Shown here: positions 1 to 5,303 of the stretch, piece after piece | Layout of the letters: each line of letters starts with the position of its first letter | Position numbering within the stretch: position 1 is the stretch's first letter | NCBI GenBank assembly: GCA_017629415.1 | Contig: JAGBXG010000292.1 | Coordinates: 1-5,316, forward strand | From: Pseudomonadota bacterium | GTDB taxonomy: Bacteria > Myxococcota > Bradymonadia > UBA4248 | Reading direction: 5' to 3' | Length of the DNA: 5,316 nt | Program-made: the position numbers and the translations under genes | The notes under the pieces: model-generated | Told to the model about the DNA's origin: nothing | What the model saw: only the letters and a program-made list of their open reading frames with translations | Databases searched by the model: none

Positions 1-10
1 GTAAGTCCCC

Positions 11-61
11 ATTATGGGTTCCAAGGGGCTCAGCCCCTTGGTAAGTTTGGGGCGGAACCCA
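11..61. repeat. Palindromic repeat, copy 1
   Basis: The core is a perfect palindrome with 10-base arms, CCAAGGGGCT (21-30) and AGCCCCTTGG (32-41), around a single C. An outer pair, TGGGTTCC (15-22) with GGAACCCA (54-61), encloses it, so the whole element can fold as a two-tier stem. A second copy starts exactly 150 bases to the right and differs by one base over the first 32 positions. The structure and intergenic location resemble REP/BIME-like dispersed repeats. A role in transcript ends or mRNA stability is possible but is inferred from structure only. Confidence 0.7.
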
Positions 62-82
62 CGGGGTATGCAACAGGAAAGA

Positions 83-107
83 GGAATGGGATACATGGTC
101 CCATTCC
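83..107. repeat. Perfect 9-bp inverted repeat (hairpin)
   Basis: GGAATGGGA (83-91) pairs perfectly with TCCCATTCC (99-107) around a 7-base loop. It sits between the two copies of the palindromic repeat in non-coding sequence. On the minus strand the right arm is followed by a pyrimidine-rich stretch with only short T runs, so it is at best a weak intrinsic terminator. It could equally be an internal stem of a larger composite repeat element. Confidence 0.55.
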
Positions 108-138
108 GCCCCTAAACGTCAGCAATCAGTCCACGTCA

Positions 139-170
139 AACCCACAAAAAAGCAAAATCCATTGTGGGTT
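139..170. repeat. Inverted repeat beside repeat copy 2
   Basis: AACCCACAA (139-147) is the exact reverse complement of TTGTGGGTT (162-170), with a 14-base loop rich in T on the minus strand. The right arm is the left edge of palindromic repeat copy 2. In copy 1 the equivalent flank pairs with a partner on the opposite side (54-61). This suggests that TGGGTT-type ends bound the repeat unit. Function is unknown. Confidence 0.5.
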
Positions 171-192
171 CCAAGGGGCTCAGCCCCTTGGT
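161..192. repeat. Palindromic repeat, copy 2
   Basis: This is the second copy of the unit at 11-42, identical over 32 bases except one (ATTG against ATTA at the left edge). It contains the same 10-base-arm palindrome, CCAAGGGGCT (171-180) and AGCCCCTTGG (182-191). It lies about 30 bases beyond the stop codon of the HAD gene, next to another hairpin at 197-215. Position and symmetry fit a REP-like element at an operon end. Confidence 0.7.
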
Positions 193-196
193 GGGG

Positions 197-215
197 TTTG
201 GGGCAAAGCCCCAAA
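197..215 (-). terminator. Hairpin just after the HAD gene, possible terminator
   Basis: TTTGGGGC (197-204) pairs perfectly with GCCCCAAA (208-215) over a 3-base loop. It begins 5 bases past the TAA stop of the HAD gene, where the four-gene run should end. The stem is GC-rich and compact, but no T run follows on the minus strand, so it is not a classical intrinsic terminator. It may act with the adjoining palindrome at 171-191 or protect the 3' end. Confidence 0.45.
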
Positions 216-220
216 AGCGT

Positions 221-841
221 TTAAACCTCAAACCGCGTCCATTCTTCATCGATATCGCAGCCAGACGGCACGGCTTCATGAAGACCACCTGCTCGGCGCA
301 TACGAATGGTATGCATCCCCAAAGCTTTGGGTCCGGCAAAGTCTTTATTGGGGTTATCGGCGATATAAACACAGGCTTCATAAGGCACTTGGAGCGTCCA
401 AGCAGCCAGTTGAAAAGCGCATTGCGATGGTTTCGGCGCACCGATTTCCTGGGTAAAAATAGGGCATTCGATCCACGGCACAAGCCCTAATGCCTGGTAT
501 TTGGCACGTTGTGAATGCAAGGGGCCGTCCGAAACAACTGCAAGCCGCTGCGACGCCGATTCGATAAAGGCACGTGCATCTGGACAAAGCTGAATATTAG
601 GGCGATGTTCGCGGTAAAGGCGCACCAATTCAGAGGTGTGGTGTGAAAGTTCAAATTTTGAACGTGCCAAATCAAAGGTATTACCGCGAATACCCTCTTG
701 AAAAAGCTGCCAACAATACGCACCGAATTCAGGCAATCCGATGGCTTGTCCAACTGCTGTAAATCCCGATTTGACGTAATCACGTTCTAAATATAAGGTG
801 TCATCAATATCCAAAATAACGGCTTTAATAGTAGGTTTCAC
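221..841 (-). CDS. HAD-superfamily hydrolase (phosphatase-like)
   Basis: This 206-residue protein belongs to the haloacid dehalogenase superfamily of Mg-dependent phosphohydrolases and is probably cytosolic. All four HAD motifs are visible: motif I DIDDT with nucleophile Asp11 and acid/base Asp13, motif II Ser104 in VVSDG, motif III Lys137 in GAPKP, and motif IV Asp162/Asp167 in IADNPNKDF. Residues of about 17-85 between motifs I and II form a helical C1-type cap, which decides the substrate in this family. The NPxKDF...AxxxGMxTI pattern is common in HADs annotated as phosphosugar or nucleotide phosphatases, but the substrate cannot be read from sequence. The start is GTG, in a GTGA overlap with the galT stop, preceded by GGGGGA at about 6 bases. 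This implies translational coupling to galT. It is the last gene of the run and looks intact. Confidence 0.85.
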   Translation of the reverse strand: MKPTIKAVILDIDDTLYLERDYVKSGFTAVGQAIGLPEFGAYCWQLFQEGIRGNTFDLARSKFELSHHTSELVRLYREHRPNIQLCPDARAFIESASQRLAVVSDGPLHSQRAKYQALGLVPWIECPIFTQEIGAPKPSQCAFQLAAWTLQVPYEACVYIADNPNKDFAGPKALGMHTIRMRRAGGLHEAVPSGCDIDEEWTRFEV

Positions 842-1848
842 GGCATATCCCCCAATGTATCGATGACATTACGCAATTCGATTGCATTATGTTCCGGCAA
901 AGATGGATTGATATAAATATGAGATCCAATTTCAAAACCAGCTGTTTTGCTCAACCGTGGAATGATGGACATATACCAATGATAATCGTCTTCGGAACAT
1001 CCAACAGGTGCCGAACGAATCACGAAATTATAGTCGGGATATCCCAAAAGTCGTTCCTGAGCCTTGAGCACATAGTAAAGTGTCTCGGCCATGGCTGGAA
1101 TTTGGGCATCGCTAAGACGGCTGAAATGTGCATGATGTTCCCGCGGGAAAATCCAGGTATGAAAACTGGATAATGACGCATACGGTAAAAAACATACAAA
1201 ATGTTCATTTTGATAAACAATGCGTCGATTCTCCTGCAGTTCACGCCTGAGCATTTCACACATGAGACACTTGCCGTGCTCTGCGCGATATTGCCGTGTC
1301 ACTTCAATGCGTGCCTCGATCTGATTTGAAATCATCGGCGTTGCAATGAGCTGCGAATGCGGATGAATAAGCGAAGACCCGGCTTTTTCACCGTTATTTT
1401 TAAATAAAATCACATGCCTGACGCGCGGGTCTTGCTCATGTGTCAAATAACGGTGCCGATAGGTTTCGATAATTTTTTCGATATCGTGCAACGGCAATCC
1501 GGGCATGCCGCGATCATGTCTTGGCGTATCAATAATGACTTCATGAATACCAAAACCGTCGATTTTCGTATGAAAAAAATCGCCGCTTTGCGTTGGAATA
1601 AGATTTTCCTGCAATGCCGGAAATTTATTTTTAATGGTGCGTGTCAACCAAGATCCGTCGTTCTGAATCAAACGATGGACTTCGACGTTGGTTGCATTCT
1701 CATTGCCTGGACAAAATGGACAGGTTTGCTCCCATTGAGGCAGAGTCATGCGTCCGGCAGTTTGAGCAAAGGCCATGGGTCGTTTTGCTCGTTCAGTGGC
1801 AATAATGACCCATTCCTGCGTTAATATATTAAATCTAAATTCCGGCAA
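838..1848 (-). CDS. galT: Galactose-1-phosphate uridylyltransferase family
   Basis: This 336-residue HIT-superfamily nucleotidyltransferase would swap UMP between UDP-glucose and galactose-1-phosphate in the Leloir pathway. The N-terminus (WVIIATERAKRP) is characteristic of the family. The catalytic HPHSQ motif is at 162-166, with His164 as the nucleophile that carries the UMP. Zinc ligands are expected at Cys43, Cys46 (CPFC), His111 and His162. The second metal site of the E. coli enzyme looks degraded: Arg278 and Tyr292 (HWY instead of HWH) fall where two His ligands are expected, although His290 remains. The length is close to the usual 330-350. The start is TTG, chosen because it begins the conserved N-terminus and lies 6 bases after the rsmA stop. 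No galK or galE is in the window, so a related activity on another sugar-1-phosphate is possible. Confidence 0.9.
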   Translation of the reverse strand: MPEFRFNILTQEWVIIATERAKRPMAFAQTAGRMTLPQWEQTCPFCPGNENATNVEVHRLIQNDGSWLTRTIKNKFPALQENLIPTQSGDFFHTKIDGFGIHEVIIDTPRHDRGMPGLPLHDIEKIIETYRHRYLTHEQDPRVRHVILFKNNGEKAGSSLIHPHSQLIATPMISNQIEARIEVTRQYRAEHGKCLMCEMLRRELQENRRIVYQNEHFVCFLPYASLSSFHTWIFPREHHAHFSRLSDAQIPAMAETLYYVLKAQERLLGYPDYNFVIRSAPVGCSEDDYHWYMSIIPRLSKTAGFEIGSHIYINPSLPEHNAIELRNVIDTLGDMP

Positions 1849-1854
1849 TTGACT

Positions 1855-2697
1855 TTATCCCAACGAATGCAGAATCCGAATAAACTCGCGATAATCCAAA
1901 GACTCTGCTCTTACGTTTGCTTCATAACCGAGTTCGACGAGTTTTTGTGTCCATGCCGTTTTATCCATGCCATGGAATCCGGAAAGACTGTTGGCAAGGG
2001 TTTTACGACGCAAAGCAAATGCGGCATGTACGAGTTTTCTGAATCGTGTTTCGTCTGCAGCATCCAGTTCACGTTTGCGCGGCGCAAATCTGAGTACGGT
2101 GCTTGTGACTTTAGGAGCTGGACAAAAAGCTTCGGGCGGCACATCGCTCACGTGTTCAATATGGTGATAGTACTGTGCCACAACGGAGAGTGCGCCGTAT
2201 GATTTAGAGGCGGGTTCTGCGGTAAATCGCTGCGCCATTTCGCGCTGGAACATGAGCACCATGCCCACGAGGGGATAGTTGCCATCCACAAATCGAAAAT
2301 AAATTTGAGAAGCCACATTATAGGGCAGATTGGAAACAAGTATGGGGCGCAAATTGGCATCAGCGATGAAGTCAGGCAATTCAGCTTCGAGTGCATCGCC
2401 GTGAATGACGTGAAATGCGTCTAATTCTTGACCAAAAACTTGCGCAACATAGCGCGCGCAATGATCGTCTTTCTCGAGGACGGTAATTGGGTGTCCGAGA
2501 TGACACAACGCGAGTGTGAGAGCACCGGCACCAGGTCCGATTTCAAGGATATGTGATGGTCTGAATGATTCTGTTTCACGTGCAATCGTACGTGTCACAT
2601 TTTCATCGAGGAGAAAATTCTGACCGAGACTTTTTTTAAGGCGCCTGCGCAGCCCTTCAACGAGGGTGCGCGGCGTAAGTTCATGCAAAACCATCAT
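1855..2697 (-). CDS. rsmA: 16S rRNA (adenine1518/1519-N6)-dimethyltransferase RsmA/KsgA
   Basis: This enzyme uses S-adenosylmethionine to dimethylate two adjacent adenines in the helix 45 loop of 16S rRNA during small-subunit maturation. Its loss gives kasugamycin resistance in E. coli. Family motifs appear in order: KKSLGQNFL at 21-29, SAM-binding LEIGPGAGALT at 51-61, acidic Glu75 after motif I, catalytic NLPYN at 123-127, MFQREMAQR at 149-157, FCPAPKVTSTVLR at 191-203 and the C-terminal RRKTLANSL at 230-238. The 280-residue length is normal. Two ATG codons occur in tandem (2697 and 2694). Neither has a convincing Shine-Dalgarno, the upstream bases being A/T-rich, and the previous gene stops only 5 bases earlier. 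Translation may therefore depend on coupling to that gene. The protein appears complete. Confidence 0.95.
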   Translation of the reverse strand: MMVLHELTPRTLVEGLRRRLKKSLGQNFLLDENVTRTIARETESFRPSHILEIGPGAGALTLALCHLGHPITVLEKDDHCARYVAQVFGQELDAFHVIHGDALEAELPDFIADANLRPILVSNLPYNVASQIYFRFVDGNYPLVGMVLMFQREMAQRFTAEPASKSYGALSVVAQYYHHIEHVSDVPPEAFCPAPKVTSTVLRFAPRKRELDAADETRFRKLVHAAFALRRKTLANSLSGFHGMDKTAWTQKLVELGYEANVRAESLDYREFIRILHSLG

Positions 2698-2702
2698 TTA
2701 AA

Positions 2703-3686
2703 TTATTTGGCGCTATTGGCGCGACGACGGCGAAGCGTACCCAAACCGAACATCGCGAGCATCGCAAGTACGGCACCAGCAGCCGTGGATGCGGTATTGG
2801 CAAGAGGTGCAGCACTGCAATTGGTGCGTGCGGTATTGGGAATGACGTGTTCCATGCGAGCTTTTTTCTCGACAACGACGGTAACATCTTCTTCAGCTTC
2901 GGTGCCACCCAGACGAATCTTGTAAGTATCGGCGGGAACTTCGCCTTCCCACGGACAAACATATTCTTCAACTCTGCCTTCCGAGTCGGTCATAATGAAC
3001 TTGGAAGCACCTCTTGGACAACGTACACGAATGAAACCAGTAGAATCGGCATCTTTGAGTTCAGGAATCGTCAAAGAAACACCTTCAGGAGCAACATTCA
3101 ACGTATCTTTACGCGGCTGGAAACCTTCTTTGGTCGCTACAAATGGATAGGAACCAGCAGGCATACGGCCATAAAACGGGCATTTAATCGTTGAAACATT
3201 CGCAAGACCCGTTATGGCAATTTCAACGCCTTCTTGTGCACATGTAATTTCAACGGGCAAAACATCACCACATTTACTCTTCACTTCCTTAAAATTCTTC
3301 TTAACGCCTTTATAAATATCAGCATTTTCGCTTTTAATGCCGGCAGGCTTTCTGTCAAGCACATCGTAATGATAATAAGCACTGGCGCAGTCGTTTGTCA
3401 GCTGATAAACGCGAGCAAGCGTGTATTCTGTATAGACATCCGTCGTACACATGGACATTGCTTTGACGCCAAGACTGAGAGCTTCTTCAAAATTCTTTTC
3501 TTCAGCGGCAGAAGCCATAAGACCGGAAAGTTCATAAAATTCCTGCATCTGCTCGTCAGGAAGCGTATTACAATCGATTTCGGGACGCTCCGCAAAAGCA
3601 AGCGTAGGGACCAAAAGCATCAAGCCGCCCAAACTGACAGCGAATTTCTGCATCATGCGCGTGCGTTCCTCTCGAATCATTTTCAT
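2703..3686 (-). CDS. Secreted TPR-like/PEGA-repeat protein with MYXO-CTERM-like tail
   Basis: This 327-residue envelope protein is of unknown function. A signal peptide spans about residues 12-32, with likely cleavage after AFA. Residues of about 48-137 are helical and resemble TPR-type repeats (FEEAL...; YTLARVYQL...). Two beta-rich PEGA-like repeats follow at about 144-209 and 217-281. Each carries a CP(F/W)xGxxPAxxY turn and a Cys pair (149/169 and 223/244) about 20 residues apart, suggesting one disulfide per repeat. Cys39, 80, 100 and 139 could form two more. The C-terminus has Cys290 in NCSAAP, a hydrophobic helix at about 299-318 and RRRR at 319-322. This is the layout of MYXO-CTERM signals processed by myxosortases for surface anchoring. 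The ATG at 3686 has GGAGAG 6 bases upstream. The ATGs at 3656/3653, preceded by GAGGAA, give a tidier signal peptide and are a real alternative. It is the first gene of the run. Confidence 0.8.
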   Translation of the reverse strand: MKMIREERTRMMQKFAVSLGGLMLLVPTLAFAERPEIDCNTLPDEQMQEFYELSGLMASAAEEKNFEEALSLGVKAMSMCTTDVYTEYTLARVYQLTNDCASAYYHYDVLDRKPAGIKSENADIYKGVKKNFKEVKSKCGDVLPVEITCAQEGVEIAITGLANVSTIKCPFYGRMPAGSYPFVATKEGFQPRKDTLNVAPEGVSLTIPELKDADSTGFIRVRCPRGASKFIMTDSEGRVEEYVCPWEGEVPADTYKIRLGGTEAEEDVTVVVEKKARMEHVIPNTARTNCSAAPLANTASTAAGAVLAMLAMFGLGTLRRRRANSAK

Positions 3687-3750
3687 ATTCGGCTCTCCGA
3701 TTTAAATAACCAAACAAACACTTACACACTTCGTAAGCACAGTCTCTCTC

Positions 3751-3780
3751 AGTATTGCTCAAAAAAACACTTCTTGTCAA
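3751..3780 (-). promoter_or_regulatory. Sigma-70-type promoter of the four-gene run
   Basis: On the minus strand a perfect -35 box TTGACA (3780-3775) is followed after 18 bases by AATACT (3756-3751), a 4-of-6 match to the -10 box. The spacer holds a T7 run. Transcription would begin near 3744, leaving an untranslated leader of about 55-60 bases with a GGAGAG ribosome-binding site before the ATG at 3686. This fits the 269-base gap after the sigma gene and marks the start of the PEGA-rsmA-galT-HAD transcript. The heptamer TTTGAGC occurs once upstream of the -35 box and once in the spacer, possibly an operator. Confidence 0.55.
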
Positions 3781-3795
3781 GTTTAGCTCAAATTT

Positions 3796-3829
3796 TCGCG
3801 GCTATCGGCCTTCGTCCGATACGCCGCGA
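3796..3829. repeat. Bulged hairpin A of a tandem pair
   Basis: TCGCGGC plus TATCGG (3796-3808) pairs with CCGATA, a bulged C at 3822, then GCCGCGA (3816-3829), around a 7-base loop. This makes a 13-bp stem with one bulge. It lies in the gap after the sigma gene and before the PEGA-gene promoter, three bases from hairpin B. It may help end the sigma transcript, since on the minus strand it is followed by AAATTTG, but no clean U run exists. The shared bulge with hairpin B suggests a structure kept by selection. Confidence 0.6.
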
Positions 3830-3832
3830 CCG

Positions 3833-3868
3833 GCCTGTGCTATGCGGATATTCCGCATACGCACAGGC
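3833..3868. repeat. Bulged hairpin B of a tandem pair
   Basis: GCCTGTGC plus TATGCGGA (3833-3848) pairs with TCCGCATA, a bulged C at 3860, then GCACAGGC (3852-3868), around a 3-base loop. This makes a 16-bp stem with a single bulge at the same place as in hairpin A, directly after the ATA step of the right arm. It is about 87 bases past the sigma stop codon. A transcription terminator, RNA-stabilising element or repeat family are all possible. The sequence does not decide between them. Confidence 0.65.
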
Positions 3869-3955
3869 TCAACACCTTGAACTACAGTGGAACAATACGC
3901 CAAAATCTGGCTTTCCCCCTGAAAACCTCAAATGAAATTCACATGCCTCAAAGCA

Positions 3956-5149
3956 CTAAACATCGATAAAAGATGCAATATCGCCATCAATACGAGCCAT
4001 AATAAACTCTTTAAAACGTTCCTTAAGACGAGCTTCAATCTGACGAATGCGCTCTTTGCTGATGCCATATTCTACGCCCAATTCAGCCAGCGTGACCGGC
4101 TCTTCTGCCATCAAACGACGATTCCATAACGCCAGTTCCCTGGGATCTGAAATGTGCGTCGAAAACTCCTGCATAATGGCATGAACTTTCGCATAAAAAT
4201 CCTCATGCGCTACCGTATGCTCCGGGTTTTCATCATCATCTCTCAAAAGTTCGCCGATCGTCGTATTCTCATAACCAGGAGCATTCTGATCAATGCTTAA
4301 TGCAGGCTGATCCAAATGCCGCGAAACATCAATCACATCCTGCTCCGAAACACCAAGCCTTTCTGCCACCAAAGCCGGCGTCGGATTCGTATAACCCTCC
4401 TGAACCAACTGTGCACGGGCTTTCTTCAAATTGTAAAATAACTTACGTCCCGCCCGCGTGGATCCAATGCGTATCGGCTGAAAATGATTCATCAAATAAT
4501 TCAGAATCATGGCACGAATCCAATATTGCGCATACGAAGTAAATTTCACATGACGATACGGATCATAACGCTGAATCGCCTCCGATAACCCCACATTGCC
4601 TTCCTGAATCAGCTCCAAAAGATTGGCCCAGCGACGCTTATATTCACGCGCAATTTTTACCACCAAACGAAGATTCGTCAGCACAAGCAGCTGCGCTGCC
4701 TCCAAATCATCCTCATTTTTATAACGAATAGCCAGCTTCTGCTGATTTTCTGCATCTAAAATCGGATGATTACGAATATGCGACAAATATAATGTCAGCG
4801 GATCCGCTTCAGCATTGGATTGATAACGCGGTTTAAATGCAGATCTGAGCGCAAGCATGCCATCCGCAGAATCTACATCAACATCCATCGGCTCATAATG
4901 CCGTTCACGAGAACCCGACTTGGCATCCACCGCCTTTTTTTCCGGCAATAAATCGATGTCAGTGATTTCAATCTCTGGAAACTCTTCGGCACCAGGCTCC
5001 ATATCGATAAAATCATCCATTCCATCATCTAAAAGCTCCGGTTCCAAAACTTCGGCATCCTCAGTAACGGGAGCTAACAACGAAGACTCACTCTGATGTT
5101 CTTTTTTATTTTCAGCCGCAATCGGGCTTTTTTTTATACTTTTCTTCAT
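3956..5149 (-). CDS. RNA polymerase sigma-32-like (RpoH-type) factor with acidic N-terminal extension
   Basis: This 397-residue sigma-70-family protein directs RNA polymerase to a promoter subset. Region 1.2 begins near residue 116 (DPLTLYLSHI). Regions 2.1-2.4 span about 150-222, with TNLRLVVKIAREY, the core-binding LIQEGNVGLSEAIQRYDP and TSYAQYWIRAMI. GRKLFYNLKK at 234-243 closely matches the RpoH box typical of heat-shock sigmas. Region 4.2 is a helix-turn-helix at about 352-380 (GISKERIRQIEARLKERF). About 110 residues precede region 1.2: a Lys-rich start (1-16), then a strongly acidic stretch (about 29-70). E. coli RpoH (284 residues) lacks this. An A8 run lies in codons 5-7. The ATG follows AGGT by 6 bases and overlaps the stop of a Cys-rich frame as ATGA. 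Myxobacterial SigB/SigC-type alternative sigmas are plausible relatives. The regulon is unknown. Confidence 0.9.
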   Translation of the reverse strand: MKKSIKKSPIAAENKKEHQSESSLLAPVTEDAEVLEPELLDDGMDDFIDMEPGAEEFPEIEITDIDLLPEKKAVDAKSGSRERHYEPMDVDVDSADGMLALRSAFKPRYQSNAEADPLTLYLSHIRNHPILDAENQQKLAIRYKNEDDLEAAQLLVLTNLRLVVKIAREYKRRWANLLELIQEGNVGLSEAIQRYDPYRHVKFTSYAQYWIRAMILNYLMNHFQPIRIGSTRAGRKLFYNLKKARAQLVQEGYTNPTPALVAERLGVSEQDVIDVSRHLDQPALSIDQNAPGYENTTIGELLRDDDENPEHTVAHEDFYAKVHAIMQEFSTHISDPRELALWNRRLMAEEPVTLAELGVEYGISKERIRQIEARLKERFKEFIMARIDGDIASFIDV

Positions 5150-5280
5150 ATTTTTACCTGTTGATGGCTACAACAGTAGCAATTTTCACAGCTTAAACAT
5201 GAAACACCATTTGGAAAGTCCGAAATTTTACACATCAAACAACATCCACCTTTTTTCTGAAAATAATTAAAAAAAATCAC
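5146..5280 (-). CDS. Small cysteine-rich protein or leader peptide overlapping the sigma gene
   Basis: This unrecognised 44-codon frame runs from GTG (5280) to TGA (5148-5146). The stop shares ATGA with the start of the sigma gene, a classic coupling junction. Eight cysteines lie within residues 13-37 in the pattern CCx2C-x10-Cx2Cx2CxCC, which could bind zinc or an iron-sulfur cluster, or act as a Cys-sensing leader. The first residues (MIFFNYFQKKGG) are hydrophobic then basic. GTG was chosen because GGGGAG, formed by the end of the G13 run, lies 8 bases upstream. An internal ATG at 5235, with AAGGTGG 10 bases upstream, would give 29 residues and lose three cysteines. Cys density and the stop/start overlap argue for coding, but the shortness and the lack of any known homologue keep it uncertain. 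It might also be the tail of a longer frame broken at the G tract. Confidence 0.42.
   Translation of the reverse strand: MIFFNYFQKKGGCCLMCKISDFPNGVSCLSCENCYCCSHQQVKI
5156..5176 (-). promoter_or_regulatory. Hairpin overlapping the sigma ribosome-binding site
   Basis: On the minus strand CTGTTG (5176-5171) pairs with CAACAG (5163-5158) around a 7-base loop. The right arm takes in the A and first G of the AGGT ribosome-binding site (5159-5156) of the sigma gene. The left arm carries the last two Cys codons (36 and 37) of the overlapping small frame. A ribosome on those codons would open the stem. The 6-bp stem is weak on its own, so a switch is only suggested. Confidence 0.35.
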
Positions 5281-5290
5281 AACATACTCT

Positions 5291-5303
5291 CCCCCCCCCC
5301 CCC
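5291..5303 (-). repeat. Homopolymeric G13 tract
   Basis: Thirteen consecutive C on the plus strand, read as G13 in the direction of the sigma gene, lie 142 bases before its ATG. The end of the tract supplies the Shine-Dalgarno-like GGGGAG of the Cys-rich frame. Tracts of this length are prone to slipped-strand mispairing and to sequencing error. Nothing else in the window has a comparable G/C run. It lies close to the window edge, so the upstream context is unseen. Confidence 0.8.

Noticed and set aside
11..192. CRISPR array
   Set aside because: Only two units, 150 bases apart, with a strongly palindromic core and no regular spacers. A REP-like repeat explains them better.
136..483. Minus-strand frame overlapping the end of the HAD gene and repeat copy 2
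   Set aside because: It overlaps HAD motifs III and IV in another frame and runs through the palindromic repeat, so it is not a credible gene.
1414..1824. Plus-strand open frame opposite galT
   Set aside because: The minus strand carries the GalT zinc and HIT motif region; the frame is a complement artefact.
1849..2202. Plus-strand open frame opposite rsmA
   Set aside because: The minus strand encodes the conserved C-terminal motifs of RsmA here; the opposite translation has no family features.
3721..3737. Inverted repeat CTTAC/GTAAG in the leader of the PEGA gene
   Set aside because: A 5-bp stem with a 7-base loop is too weak to call a regulatory structure.
3234..3935. Plus-strand open frame of 233 codons antisense to the PEGA gene and its promoter region
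   Set aside because: It runs opposite a gene with signal peptide, repeats and sorting tail, shows no recognisable domain and reads across the promoter and the start of the bulged-hairpin region. It is best explained as a frame shadow.
5291..5303. Homopolymer as a pure sequencing artefact
   Set aside because: Not excluded, but a long run at this place with a usable ribosome-binding site at its end is worth reporting; read-level data would decide.
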